This document shows, piece after piece, positions 15,275 through 22,855 of a stretch of 23,327 bases of DNA. The first letter of the stretch is position 1. Every line of letters starts with the position of its first letter. This DNA comes from Aigarchaeota archaeon (lineage in GTDB: Archaea > Thermoproteota > Nitrososphaeria_A > Caldarchaeales > Wolframiiraptoraceae), in assembly GCA_025059415.1 (NCBI GenBank), contig JANXDQ010000004.1:21228-44554 (forward strand). Reading direction: 5' to 3'. The position numbers and the translations under genes are program-made. Below the pieces are notes generated by a model. The model saw only the letters and a list, made by a program, of their open reading frames with translations, was not told where the DNA came from and did no database searches.

Positions 15275-16161
15275 TGCTTAATCCCCAGCCTCATCAGTAT
15301 GGTCCTTCTAAGCCTGGGGTCTGCTGACTCTCTTAAAGCATCTGCAAGTAGATTGAACCCTGTGACCGTCACCAATATTGCTAGCCCTGGAAAGAAGGCT
15401 ATCCACCAAGCAACGTTTATTGACTGCCATCCTTCGCTAACCAGCAACCCCCATTCTGGGGTTGGAGGCTTAACGCCCACGCCGATGAAGCTCAGTCCGG
15501 CTGCCTCGAGTATGGCTGAACCCATATCTAGGGCTGCTTGAACGATCGTTGGAGTCAATGCATTGGGGATTATGTGCTTATAGAGTATTCTGAAGGTGCT
15601 TAATCCAGCTATTTTCGCGGAGTCCACATATGGCATGTTCTTAATAGTGTTTGTTTGGATGAATACCAACCTCGAATACCAAGGCCACCATGAAATAGCT
15701 AAAGCGATTATGAGGTTGAGTAAACCTCTTCCGAGGGTCGCGGCCAACACTATCGCGAGGAGGAGGGGTGGAAAGGCTAAGAACATGTCGGTAACTCTCA
15801 TTAGAAAATTCCCGATTTTCCCACCATAGTAGCCCGCTATGACGCCCACTGGTATGCCTATTATAAGTGCTATTCCAATCACTCCCACGGCTATCATCAG
15901 GGAGAACCTTGCTCCGAGTAAGACCCTACTGAATACGTCTCTTCCTAAAGCATCTGTTCCAAATAAATGTTGCAAACTTGGAGGCGAGAACCTATTCTCA
16001 ACATTATAGGCTAATCCCCAGGCATCTTCCGGATATGGAACTAGGTAAGGGGCGAGAAATCCTACGATCACGAATCCGAAAACTATAATCAAAGCTATAA
16101 GTGAGATGGGTTTCCTGATTATCAGATTTAATACCATTCGTGTTTCCTCAAGCTGTTTCAT
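15271..16161 (-). CDS. dppC: Peptide ABC transporter permease, DppC type
   Basis: An integral membrane permease of 296 residues. After a cytoplasmic N-terminus there is a first hydrophobic helix at about 17-42, an outer loop containing HLFGTDALGRDVFSR (the DppC/OppC hallmark), and about five further helices. The EAA coupling loop reads DSAKIAGLSTFRILYKHIIPN at about 191-211 and contacts the ATPases. It forms a heterodimeric channel with DppB. The start ATG 16161 overlaps the dppB stop as ATGA and the stop overlaps dppD, so these genes are tightly coupled. The permease sequence does not reveal the substrate, since DppC-type subunits carry di- and oligopeptides, nickel and sugars in different organisms. 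Confidence 0.93.
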   Translation of the reverse strand: MKQLEETRMVLNLIIRKPISLIALIIVFGFVIVGFLAPYLVPYPEDAWGLAYNVENRFSPPSLQHLFGTDALGRDVFSRVLLGARFSLMIAVGVIGIALIIGIPVGVIAGYYGGKIGNFLMRVTDMFLAFPPLLLAIVLAATLGRGLLNLIIALAISWWPWYSRLVFIQTNTIKNMPYVDSAKIAGLSTFRILYKHIIPNALTPTIVQAALDMGSAILEAAGLSFIGVGVKPPTPEWGLLVSEGWQSINVAWWIAFFPGLAILVTVTGFNLLADALRESADPRLRRTILMRLGIKQ

Positions 16162-17192
16162 AACTTCACCCTCGGATCGATCACCGAGTGAATTATATCG
16201 ATTAACGTATTTATTATGCAGTAAAATATGGCGACGATTATTACGCAGCCTGTTACTGCGGGGTAGTCAAAGCTTAGAAGGGACATAGCGGCGTAGAATC
16301 CTATTCCAGGCCACACAAACACCAGTTCAACCATGAACGCGCCGATTATCATGTAGCCGAAGGAAAGGCCTAGAGATGCTATGAGCGGGGCGAGAGTATT
16401 TTTAAGACAGTATTTGAAGAATATGAGCCTTTGAGGTAGACCCCACGCCATTAGGCTCCTGACATGTTGCTCAGATAGGACCTCTATCATGACCGCTCTC
16501 GTCATCCTCGCGCTTAGACATAAGGGGTAGGCCGCCAAGACTATTGCGGGCAGGATGATGTGTTGTATAGAATTTACCAAAACTAGGAGATTCCCCTGAA
16601 GCATGCTATCTATTATGTAGAATCCCGTGATTGGTTTAAAACTGGTTGTTATAACAACCCATTCGTCCACCCTCTTCGCCGAGGGCAGTAGGCCAAGCCA
16701 CATCCCAAATGCTAATTGGACGATTAGTGCTAGCCAAAAGACGGGGACTGAGGCACCAATAACCGTGAGGACTCTAATGACGTCATCAATCCAGCCATGC
16801 TTCTTAATGGCGGCTAAGATCCCCAGCGGAATCCCGGCCATCACGGCTATTATGAATGCAATAATTATCAGTTCTAAGGTTGCTGTTAATGAGGAAATTA
16901 TATCTGAGAGTATCGGCGCTCTTGTCCTCCAAGAAATACCCCAATTTCCAAAAATCAGGTCTTGTAGATACAGAATAAATTGCAAGTAAATATGTTTATC
17001 CAGGTGCAGCTGCCTCCGGGCTTCCTCTATCTGCTCAAGTGTGGCATGGGGACCTGCCCAGAGTAGCTCAGGTCTAGCGGGGATCACCCTGGTTATCATG
17101 AACGTTATGAATATAACCCCGAAGACCACGAAGGCTAGCAATATCGTCCTTTTGAAGAGGTATTCTTTACTTACGGGCATGAGTTTCTTCAA
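16158..17192 (-). CDS. dppB: Peptide ABC transporter permease, DppB type
   Basis: An integral membrane permease of 344 residues with six predicted helices. Family marks are the first helix followed by RVIPARPE, the region HLDKHIYLQFILYLQDLIFGNWGIS (DppB hallmark), a long extracytoplasmic loop near 165-205 and the EAA loop RSLMAWGLPQRLIFFKYCLKN. It ends HSVIDPRVKL, typical of DppB. TTG 17192 gives MKKLMPVSK. ATG 17180 would shorten it by four residues and lies six bases after the start predicted by a TATA box at 17208-17217. A 33-base gap separates it from dppA, the only non-overlapping junction in the operon. Confidence 0.92.
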   Translation of the reverse strand: MKKLMPVSKEYLFKRTILLAFVVFGVIFITFMITRVIPARPELLWAGPHATLEQIEEARRQLHLDKHIYLQFILYLQDLIFGNWGISWRTRAPILSDIISSLTATLELIIIAFIIAVMAGIPLGILAAIKKHGWIDDVIRVLTVIGASVPVFWLALIVQLAFGMWLGLLPSAKRVDEWVVITTSFKPITGFYIIDSMLQGNLLVLVNSIQHIILPAIVLAAYPLCLSARMTRAVMIEVLSEQHVRSLMAWGLPQRLIFFKYCLKNTLAPLIASLGLSFGYMIIGAFMVELVFVWPGIGFYAAMSLLSFDYPAVTGCVIIVAIFYCIINTLIDIIHSVIDPRVKL

Positions 17193-17225
17193 AAATAAAA
17201 ATAGAAGTTATATAAAATGTTGTTT
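17193..17225 (-). promoter_or_regulatory. dppA-dppB gap with TATA box and T-rich tract
   Basis: Minus strand: TTTTATATAA (17217-17208) is followed by CTTCTATTTTTATTTTTG. The TATA centre is 26 bases before about 17186, at the dppB start. The T-rich stretch could also end some dppA transcripts. This arrangement would allow more binding protein than permease to be made. Inference from sequence only. Confidence 0.4.
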
Positions 17226-18914
17226 TCATTTCTCGACGCTCAAGACCTGTGCGAAGATTACTGTGGGGTAAGCGGGGTTGATAGCCTTATCTAGGTTTCC
17301 TATCTCCGCCCTACCAACCCTCACGTCCACCATATCCCAGAGCGGGATTATTGGGACGTCTTCGTGGGCTATACGTTGTGCTTCGTAATAGAGGCTGAGC
17401 GCCTTTTCTTCGTCTATCCCTTCGTAGTATACTGCCTCTTCGATTAGCTTCTCAAATTCTGGGTTCTCGTAATAGGCTAGGTTAAATGCCTTTGACTCGC
17501 TGTGATACATATTATACAGGAAGTCAAATGGCGTGATATAAGTCGGCCACCAATACATTATGAATAGATCTTGTGCTCCCTCAGGGTTCTCCCAACCAGA
17601 TTGAGCAAGCGCCCACTGCTCCTCCCAGCTCATGGGTCTTATGTCGATGTTTATACCAATCTTCTTAAGACTGGTCGCTATAAGCTCGGCCGTCCTTTTC
17701 TCGTATATGTCTCCAGCAGTATACGTTAGGGTTAAGGTTCTCTCTAATCCATTTGGGTAGCCGGCTTCGGATAAAAGCCTCCTCGCCTCATCTAAGTTAT
17801 ATTCGTATCTAAAATCATCAGAGTGCCCCCACATCCCAGTTGGTATCGGGCCGCTTGCAACATGAGCCAGCCCCGACCTAGCTACCTTTACTATATCCTC
17901 ATATGGTATAGCATGCGCTATCGCTTTCCTAACCAACACGTTGTCCAAGGGGCTCTTCTTGGTATTAATGAACAACAACAGATTTTGGAAGCTCGGCTTT
18001 ATGACGACTTTCAAGTTGGGATTTTCCTTCAATTTTTCAACATCTTCTATGGGGACGTATTGTGCGATGCTTACATCTCCTGAGATTACAAGTCTTTCCT
18101 GGGTAACCGCATCCTTAACGATCTTTACGACGAATACATCTGGTGCATTGGGAGAGGCCATTTCGTAGGATGTTAGCTTCCAACCCCACCAATCCTCAAA
18201 TTTCTCCAAGATCACCTCGTTTTCTGGATCCCATTTAACGAGCTTATAGGGGCCGCTTCCAGCATCATTTCCCTCGTTAAACCATTCAGGGGTATTAGGG
18301 GTCTTGGGGCTGAATATCCACGCAGCATATGAAGAAGCTACAATCCTCTCCATCGGAGCGGGATACTTTAAGATGAATGATACCGTATAATCGTCTACGA
18401 CTTCTATTCTATCTATCGGATCCCAGATGAATGCCGCTCCTTGCCCCAAATTTATTGTCCTTTCTATGGAGGACTTTACGGCCTCAGCTGTAAAAGGTGT
18501 CCCATCATGAAATACTACACCCTTTCTGAGATGGAACGTCCATATCATGCCATCCTCGCTGGCTTCCCAGCTCTCAGCCAGAGCTGGAATAAGCTTATCC
18601 TGCAGGGGATCATACCACAGTAGTGGTTCATACACTAAACATAGCCATAGGATAGAATTGGAGAATTCTGTGCTCGGGTCGGCTGTAACCATCTCCGATA
18701 ACGATGCGTAAACAACGACGCTCTTCGTAGTGGTGGAAGGAATTGTGGGGGTTGTAATAGGTGTGGGCGTTGTAGAGCTCACAAGAGTTGGCGGCGTTGT
18801 GGTTTCAAAAGTAGGTCCAGTAATCCTAGCAAGGTACACCACTGCCCCAATTGCCGCTATCAATACCGCAATAACCGCGATGAGGAGGAACTTAGAAACA
18901 GCCTTGCAGTTCAT
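17226..18914 (-). CDS. dppA: Membrane-anchored peptide-binding protein, DppA/OppA family
   Basis: The extracytoplasmic solute-binding subunit (family 5) of the importer, 562 residues. Residues 1-7 are cytoplasmic, about 8-30 form one hydrophobic segment with no cleavable lipobox cysteine after it, and 33-64 are a Thr/Ser/Pro-rich stalk, probably glycosylated. This is the usual anchor of archaeal binding proteins. The family 5 domain follows with IWTFHLRKGVVFHDGTPFTAEAV at about 123-145, a GSGPYKLVKW block and the final IIPLWDM segment. ATG 18914 follows GGGAAGTGGGAA, and a TATA box at 18960-18968 gives a leader of about 24 bases. It heads the dppABCDF operon. Family 5 proteins bind peptides but also other small amides and metals, so the ligand is open. 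Confidence 0.92.
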   Translation of the reverse strand: MNCKAVSKFLLIAVIAVLIAAIGAVVYLARITGPTFETTTPPTLVSSTTPTPITTPTIPSTTTKSVVVYASLSEMVTADPSTEFSNSILWLCLVYEPLLWYDPLQDKLIPALAESWEASEDGMIWTFHLRKGVVFHDGTPFTAEAVKSSIERTINLGQGAAFIWDPIDRIEVVDDYTVSFILKYPAPMERIVASSYAAWIFSPKTPNTPEWFNEGNDAGSGPYKLVKWDPENEVILEKFEDWWGWKLTSYEMASPNAPDVFVVKIVKDAVTQERLVISGDVSIAQYVPIEDVEKLKENPNLKVVIKPSFQNLLLFINTKKSPLDNVLVRKAIAHAIPYEDIVKVARSGLAHVASGPIPTGMWGHSDDFRYEYNLDEARRLLSEAGYPNGLERTLTLTYTAGDIYEKRTAELIATSLKKIGINIDIRPMSWEEQWALAQSGWENPEGAQDLFIMYWWPTYITPFDFLYNMYHSESKAFNLAYYENPEFEKLIEEAVYYEGIDEEKALSLYYEAQRIAHEDVPIIPLWDMVDVRVGRAEIGNLDKAINPAYPTVIFAQVLSVEK

Positions 18915-18959
18915 ATTCCCACTTCCCTAGAGACTCTGTGGCGGTTAGCTTGTGAAATA

Positions 18960-18968
18960 ATATATAAA
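18960..18968 (-). promoter_or_regulatory. TATA box of the dppABCDF operon
   Basis: TTTATATAT on the minus strand, centre 18964, predicts initiation near 18938 and a 24-base leader with a GGGAAGTGGGA ribosome binding region before ATG 18914. Unlike most starts here, this one appears to have a leader. Confidence 0.5.
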
Positions 18969-19010
18969 TTTTATTGACATTTCTTAAAGACCATGTTTCT
19001 CTATTTAAAT

Positions 19011-19712
19011 TTATATTAAAAACTTCTTACTGTGCCTAAGACCCATCTCCAAAAATCCTTCAGCGATCTTTAACGTCACAATTGTCGGATCTATCACTGG
19101 TACATTTAGTTCTTTCGATAGCTCTTCAGCGAGGCCTATCATTCCGCCACAACCCAAAACTATTACTTCGGCATCATAATTTTCCACGGCTTTCCTAGCT
19201 TCCTCTAAAAGTGCTTGCTTAGTTCTATCTTCGCTAGTTCTTAGATCCAGAACTCTTAACGGTATTCCCGAAGAATATGCAAGCCTTTCCCTTACCCCAA
19301 GTTCTCTGGCCTTTAACTCATAGGTTACCCTAGACTTTTCACCCGTGGATATTATCGCGAACCGGTATCCAAGATGTAAAGCAGCTATGATTGAGGTCTC
19401 ACCTATTCCCAGGACAAGTATTGAGGCTCTTTCCCTCGCAGCGTGGAGACCAGGGTCATCAAAACAGTTAATCACGACGGCGTCGAATCCATTTTCCTCG
19501 GCTTCGATAACTTTCTCGACGACGAGTGGAGCAGCTCTTACAACATCCGTCTCGGATTCGATGGATTCTGGCCCATCGATTAAATTTTCGACAAATACTT
19601 TTGTGCCCACGTGCGCCTTCTTCTTGAGATATCTTTCTGTGATGTCATTCCATATATTTGTCGAAACTGGGTTCAAAAATAAAATGTGACTCAATCGGTC
19701 ACCAAAACGCAT
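19011..19712 (-). CDS. Asp/Glu/hydantoin racemase family protein (first copy)
   Basis: A 233-residue member of the two-cysteine racemase superfamily that includes hydantoin racemase HyuE, aspartate and glutamate racemases and maleate isomerase. The paired catalytic cysteines are present: Cys83 in INCFDDP and Cys188 in VLGCGGM. This layout is closest to hydantoin racemase. ATG 19712 is the longest start. TTG 19694 gives MSHILFLNP, the normal opening of the family, lies four bases after GGTGA and agrees better with the TATA box at 19726-19734, so it may be the true start. The gene diverges from the DUF917 operon and is followed 97 bases later by dppA on the same strand. Substrate is unknown. 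Confidence 0.86.
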   Translation of the reverse strand: MRFGDRLSHILFLNPVSTNIWNDITERYLKKKAHVGTKVFVENLIDGPESIESETDVVRAAPLVVEKVIEAEENGFDAVVINCFDDPGLHAARERASILVLGIGETSIIAALHLGYRFAIISTGEKSRVTYELKARELGVRERLAYSSGIPLRVLDLRTSEDRTKQALLEEARKAVENYDAEVIVLGCGGMIGLAEELSKELNVPVIDPTIVTLKIAEGFLEMGLRHSKKFLI

Positions 19713-19725
19713 AAATAACGATGAT

Positions 19726-19734
19726 CTTATAAAG
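19726..19734. promoter_or_regulatory. TATA box shared by the divergent racemase and DUF917 units
   Basis: CTTATAAAG reads as CTTTATAAG on the other strand, so it can direct both ways. Rightward it predicts initiation near 19756, at GTG 19754. Leftward it predicts initiation near 19704, just before TTG 19694. A single regulator could control both units. Confidence 0.5.
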
Positions 19735-19753
19735 TTTACAATGATCTGAATAG

Positions 19754-20863
19754 GTGAGTAGTATGTTAAGTGTTACTACTCTCGAGGAGGCCAGAGACTT
19801 TGTCAGAGGTGCGACTATTCTGGGTACAGGAGGCGGTGGGGATCCTGGGGAAGGATTGGCATTATTGGAGGAAGCATTGTCAAGTGGAAAGAGAATATCT
19901 CTTGTAGATCTAAAAGAGCTCGAAAAGGGCTCGTTGTTAGTTGTCCCCTACTACGTAGGGACAATAGCTCCGGAGGCTAAGACTAGGAAGCCTGTGAAGA
20001 TAGAGAAACCCATCGAGGTGGCTTTCCAAGAAATGGAGCATATTCTAGGAGGAGAGATCTCCGCGGTGGTGGCATCCGAGTTGGGTGGATTTAATGCCTC
20101 CCTAGCCTTATACATGGGCGCCTACATGGATCTCCCAATAGTAGATGGAGACCTCCTCGGTAGGGCCGCGCCCGAACTCCACCAATGCGCGGTTCATATC
20201 TTCGACATACCCATGTACCCCTCAGTAATAGTCTCTGAGACGGGAAATAAGGTTGTGGTTTACCAGTATAGTGACATAGATGATTATGAATCAATTGCGA
20301 GATACCTCTCTGTTCTGTCAGGTAGATTCGTCGCGGTGGTTGATACTCCACTTAAAGTAGAGGATGCGGACAAAGTCTTGATCAGGGGGAGTATGAGCCT
20401 CTGCTTGAAATTGGGAAAGGCATCCCGCTTGGCAAAAGAGAAGGGATCAAATCCAGTAGCCGAAGTTACTCGCATTTTAAATGGTTGGAAAATATTTGAA
20501 GGTATTGTTAGATCTTACGAATACAAGGATGAGAAAGGGTTCCTTGTCGGAGAAGCAGTAGTTGAGGGCGCTAACAAGTGGAAGGGGAGGAAATTGAAAA
20601 CGTGGATTATGAATGAGCACCTTATGGCTTGGATCGACGAAAAACCCGCCGTAATGGCCCCAGATCTGATAATCTTTATGAGCGATGATGGCGATGGTAT
20701 AACGAATTCAGACCTCAAGGTTGGCATGAAGGTCAATGTGGTGGCCGCGAGGGCTCCGGAAATCTGGAGAACGGAGAAGGGTCTAAGATTCTTCGGCCCA
20801 AAGAGATTCGGCTTCAACTATGAGTATGTTCCGGTTGAGGAATTGTTGGGGGAATCGACTTGA
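19754..20863 (+). CDS. DUF917 family protein (hydantoinase-related / S-methyl-thiohydantoin desulfurase family)
   Basis: A 369-residue protein of the former DUF917 family. Near the N-terminus is GTGGGGDP (about 30-37), and a second block reads VDGDLLGRAAPELHQ at about 132-146. A C-terminal beta domain ends with VNVVAARAPEIWR. Pfam now names this family after S-methyl-thiohydantoin desulfurase, and members often sit beside hydantoinase or racemase genes. I cannot say which ring compound this one acts on. GTG 19754 fits a leaderless start from the TATA box. ATG 19763 is preceded by AGGTGA with five bases of spacing and is a real alternative that would shorten it by three residues. It overlaps the next gene by four bases (TTGA), so it is the first gene of a coupled operon. 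Confidence 0.85.
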   Translation: MSSMLSVTTLEEARDFVRGATILGTGGGGDPGEGLALLEEALSSGKRISLVDLKELEKGSLLVVPYYVGTIAPEAKTRKPVKIEKPIEVAFQEMEHILGGEISAVVASELGGFNASLALYMGAYMDLPIVDGDLLGRAAPELHQCAVHIFDIPMYPSVIVSETGNKVVVYQYSDIDDYESIARYLSVLSGRFVAVVDTPLKVEDADKVLIRGSMSLCLKLGKASRLAKEKGSNPVAEVTRILNGWKIFEGIVRSYEYKDEKGFLVGEAVVEGANKWKGRKLKTWIMNEHLMAWIDEKPAVMAPDLIIFMSDDGDGITNSDLKVGMKVNVVAARAPEIWRTEKGLRFFGPKRFGFNYEYVPVEELLGEST

Positions 20864-21525
20864 GGGTCCTAGTGATAAATCCAATTGGCGATAATAGTTG
20901 GGATGAAAGCGATAAAAACTTTTACAAAGTTAATGCCTGTCCAACAACAAACATCGATGTAGTGAGCTTGGGGCGCGGGCCGCCTAGCGTCGAAACGCTA
21001 CGTGATCTAGAAGTGGTCAAGCCTCTCATAAAAGAACTGGCCCTTCAAAAGTATAAGATGTATGATGGACTTATTATAAACTGCTTCCTAGATCCTGCCG
21101 TAGATGAGTTGAGGAAGATTTTAGATAGACCCGTGGTGGGCCCCTGTGAAGCTTCATTGGCGTTTGGAAGCCTTTTCACGGACAGGCTTGGAGTAGTCAG
21201 TATAGAAGGTGAGGCTCTGAACTTGATAAAGCAGAACATTAAAAAGCTAAGTTACGGCCATAAAGTGGTGTCTATTAGGGGAATTAAAACCAGGGTGGTG
21301 GATCTGAGGGATAATTGGGATAGAGTGAAGGCCGAGCTCAGGGAGGAATCTAAAAAAGCTCTAAGCGAGGGCGCTGAGGTGATAATTTTGGGCTGCACTG
21401 GCCTAGCCGGATTAGGCGACACCATCTCAAGAGATATTAGCAAACCCGTAATAGACCCGGCCGTCGCAGCGCTCAAGATGATTGAAAGCTTGATCTCACT
21501 AAAATTGATGCGAGGTGGAATATGA
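20860..21525 (+). CDS. Asp/Glu/hydantoin racemase family protein (second copy)
   Basis: A 221-residue member of the two-cysteine racemase superfamily. It starts MRVLVINP, the hallmark N-terminus, with catalytic cysteines Cys75 (INCFLDP) and Cys179 (LGCTGLAGL). It resembles the divergent copy at 19011 only in these blocks, so the two are distant paralogues and probably act on different compounds. The TTG 20860 start overlaps the DUF917 stop (TTGA), and its own end overlaps the start of the M29/NicX-like gene by 11 bases. Translational coupling puts DUF917, racemase and metalloenzyme in one pathway. Hydantoin racemase is the closest named activity, but maleate isomerase belongs to the same superfamily and cannot be excluded. 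Confidence 0.86.
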   Translation: MRVLVINPIGDNSWDESDKNFYKVNACPTTNIDVVSLGRGPPSVETLRDLEVVKPLIKELALQKYKMYDGLIINCFLDPAVDELRKILDRPVVGPCEASLAFGSLFTDRLGVVSIEGEALNLIKQNIKKLSYGHKVVSIRGIKTRVVDLRDNWDRVKAELREESKKALSEGAEVIILGCTGLAGLGDTISRDISKPVIDPAVAALKMIESLISLKLMRGGI

Positions 21526-22576
21526 GATGTGCCCCGACTTACTGTCATTGGAATTAAGACGAGCAGCTTACAAGTTGGTGAAAGAGGTGCTTAAGATCGA
21601 AGATGGGGAAAATGTAGTAATCACGATTGATACGGCTGGCGATTGGAGGGTTGCTGAGGCGGTGGCCGAGGCAGCGTACGCGGTTGGAGGGAAACCCTTA
21701 GTAGCTTGGTATGCGGCTCCTACGGCTGTTGGGAAAGCCGCGGATCCCTACCTACCCCTTCGACCGCTGACAGAGGTACTTAAGGCATCTGATGTCTGGA
21801 TCGAGTTGAATAAGAGTTGGCTTCTATATTCCACAGCATATGAAGAGGCCATGAAAACGGGGAAGACTAGGTACATCTGTCTAGTAGGAATGACAACCGA
21901 TATGATGGTTAGGACTGTAGGAATGGTTAATGTGCCGGCGCTTTACCAATTTCAGAGAAAGCTTGCGGAGATAACTCAAAGGGCTAAAAGGATAACCATA
22001 ACATCTCCAGCCGGAATGAACGTGGAATTCGATAACGACCCGGAGAGGCCGGTGCTCGTCGAGGGAGAAATTTCAGGACCCGGAGAATACATGCTTTTCG
22101 GGCAGGTCGATTGGGCCCCCATAGAGGAGTCCATAAACGGCGATATAGTTTTCGATGGCTCAGTTTATCCCCCACAAGATTTGGGTTTGCTAGATGAGCC
22201 GATAACCTTACATGTGGAGAATGGCGTGGTAAAGGAAATCACTGGGAGGAGGGAGGCTAAGATCTTTGAATCCTGGTTAAAGAGCTTTAATGATGAGAAT
22301 ATGTTTCGAGTCGCTCACTTATCCTATGGATGCAACCCGGGAGCGAGACTTACGGGGAATATACTGGAAGACGAGCGGGTCTGGGGAGTTGTAGAGTGGG
22401 GCCTGGGAAGCCAATCCTCAACATTTAGGGGTAAATTGGGTTTAGCGAGCTCCCACACGGATGGCATATGCCTAAGCCCCACATTAATCGCGGATGGGGA
22501 GAAGATACTTCAAAATGGAGAATACGTGCACCCGGAGCTGAGAGAGCTTACAGATAAATTGCTTCGCAGAAGATGA
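21515..22576 (+). CDS. M29 aminopeptidase-like / NicX-like metalloenzyme
   Basis: A 353-residue protein of the fold shared by M29 aminopeptidases and 2,5-dihydroxypyridine 5,6-dioxygenase (NicX). Automatic annotation would probably say leucyl aminopeptidase. The C-terminal half has AHLSYGCNPGARL with His268, VVEWGLG with Glu294 and SSHTDGICLSP with His314 and Asp316. By my alignment, M29 enzymes have Glu where His268 stands and His where Glu294 stands, plus a PTEEVF motif that is absent here. The His...HisXAsp set instead resembles the iron ligands of NicX. So it may be a ring-cleaving dioxygenase or another hydrolase, not a true aminopeptidase. ATG 21515 overlaps the racemase end by 11 bases. 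ATG 21527 is also possible. It is the last gene of the operon. Confidence 0.75.
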   Translation: MEYEMCPDLLSLELRRAAYKLVKEVLKIEDGENVVITIDTAGDWRVAEAVAEAAYAVGGKPLVAWYAAPTAVGKAADPYLPLRPLTEVLKASDVWIELNKSWLLYSTAYEEAMKTGKTRYICLVGMTTDMMVRTVGMVNVPALYQFQRKLAEITQRAKRITITSPAGMNVEFDNDPERPVLVEGEISGPGEYMLFGQVDWAPIEESINGDIVFDGSVYPPQDLGLLDEPITLHVENGVVKEITGRREAKIFESWLKSFNDENMFRVAHLSYGCNPGARLTGNILEDERVWGVVEWGLGSQSSTFRGKLGLASSHTDGICLSPTLIADGEKILQNGEYVHPELRELTDKLLRRR

Positions 22577-22671
22577 AGAACCCCAAACCCCATATCTAAC
22601 CAACACGCTGAGCGATAAATCCCAACCGGAGCCCCCCAGCATCCTAAAGTGCATCATGTCGAATAAAATAG

Positions 22672-22679
22672 TTTAATAT
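22672..22679 (+). promoter_or_regulatory. TATA box of the tRNA-Ser gene
   Basis: TTTAATAT, centre about 22675, is 26 bases before the first tRNA base at 22702. The 125 bases between the metalloenzyme gene and the tRNA hold nothing else that I recognise. Confidence 0.5.
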
Positions 22680-22701
22680 CGCCACGCGGTAAAACGATGT
22701 G

Positions 22702-22797
22702 GCGGCGGTACCCTAGCCTGGTAAGGGGCAGGCCTGGAGTAATTCTGGAAAGCCTGTGGCCCATTGGGCCTCGAGGGTTCAAATCCCTCCCGCCGCG
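22702..22797 (+). tRNA. tRNA-Ser(GGA) with an 11-base intron
   Basis: Acceptor stem GCGGCGG (22702-22708) pairs with CCGCCGC (22790-22796), and the discriminator is G22797. D stem CCCT/AGGG is 22711-22714 with 22724-22727. Anticodon stem CAGGC/GCCTG is 22729-22733 with 22752-22756. A long variable arm (GGCCC-ATT-GGGCC, 22758-22770) makes it class II. The T arm is GAGGG-TTCAAAT-CCCTC (22773-22789). The 18-base anticodon loop is 11 too long, so an intron must be removed. With the intron at the usual 37/38 site (22740-22750) the anticodon is GGA. Class II shape, G73 and anticodon agree on serine. CCA is not encoded. Confidence 0.93.
22740..22750 (+). other. tRNA intron (archaeal splicing endonuclease type)
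   Basis: Eleven bases, TAATTCTGGAA, between positions 37 and 38. CTGGA (22734-22738) can pair with TCTGG (22744-22748), leaving a three-base AAA bulge (22749-22751) on the 3' side and a GTAAT loop on the 5' side, a relaxed bulge-helix-loop form of the normal bulge-helix-bulge. CTGGA occurs twice in the loop, so the exact borders are ambiguous by a few bases. Confidence 0.7.
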
Positions 22798-22855
22798 TCA
22801 AATCTATGATGGCGTCGGCTCAAAAATAATTTTTGATTCATTTAGTCGCCTCTTC

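Noticed and set aside
22577..22701. Possible small RNA or mini-gene between the metalloenzyme gene and the tRNA
   Set aside because: I looked for box C/D (RTGATGA, CTGA) and H/ACA patterns and found no convincing pair. Only the tRNA TATA box is supported.
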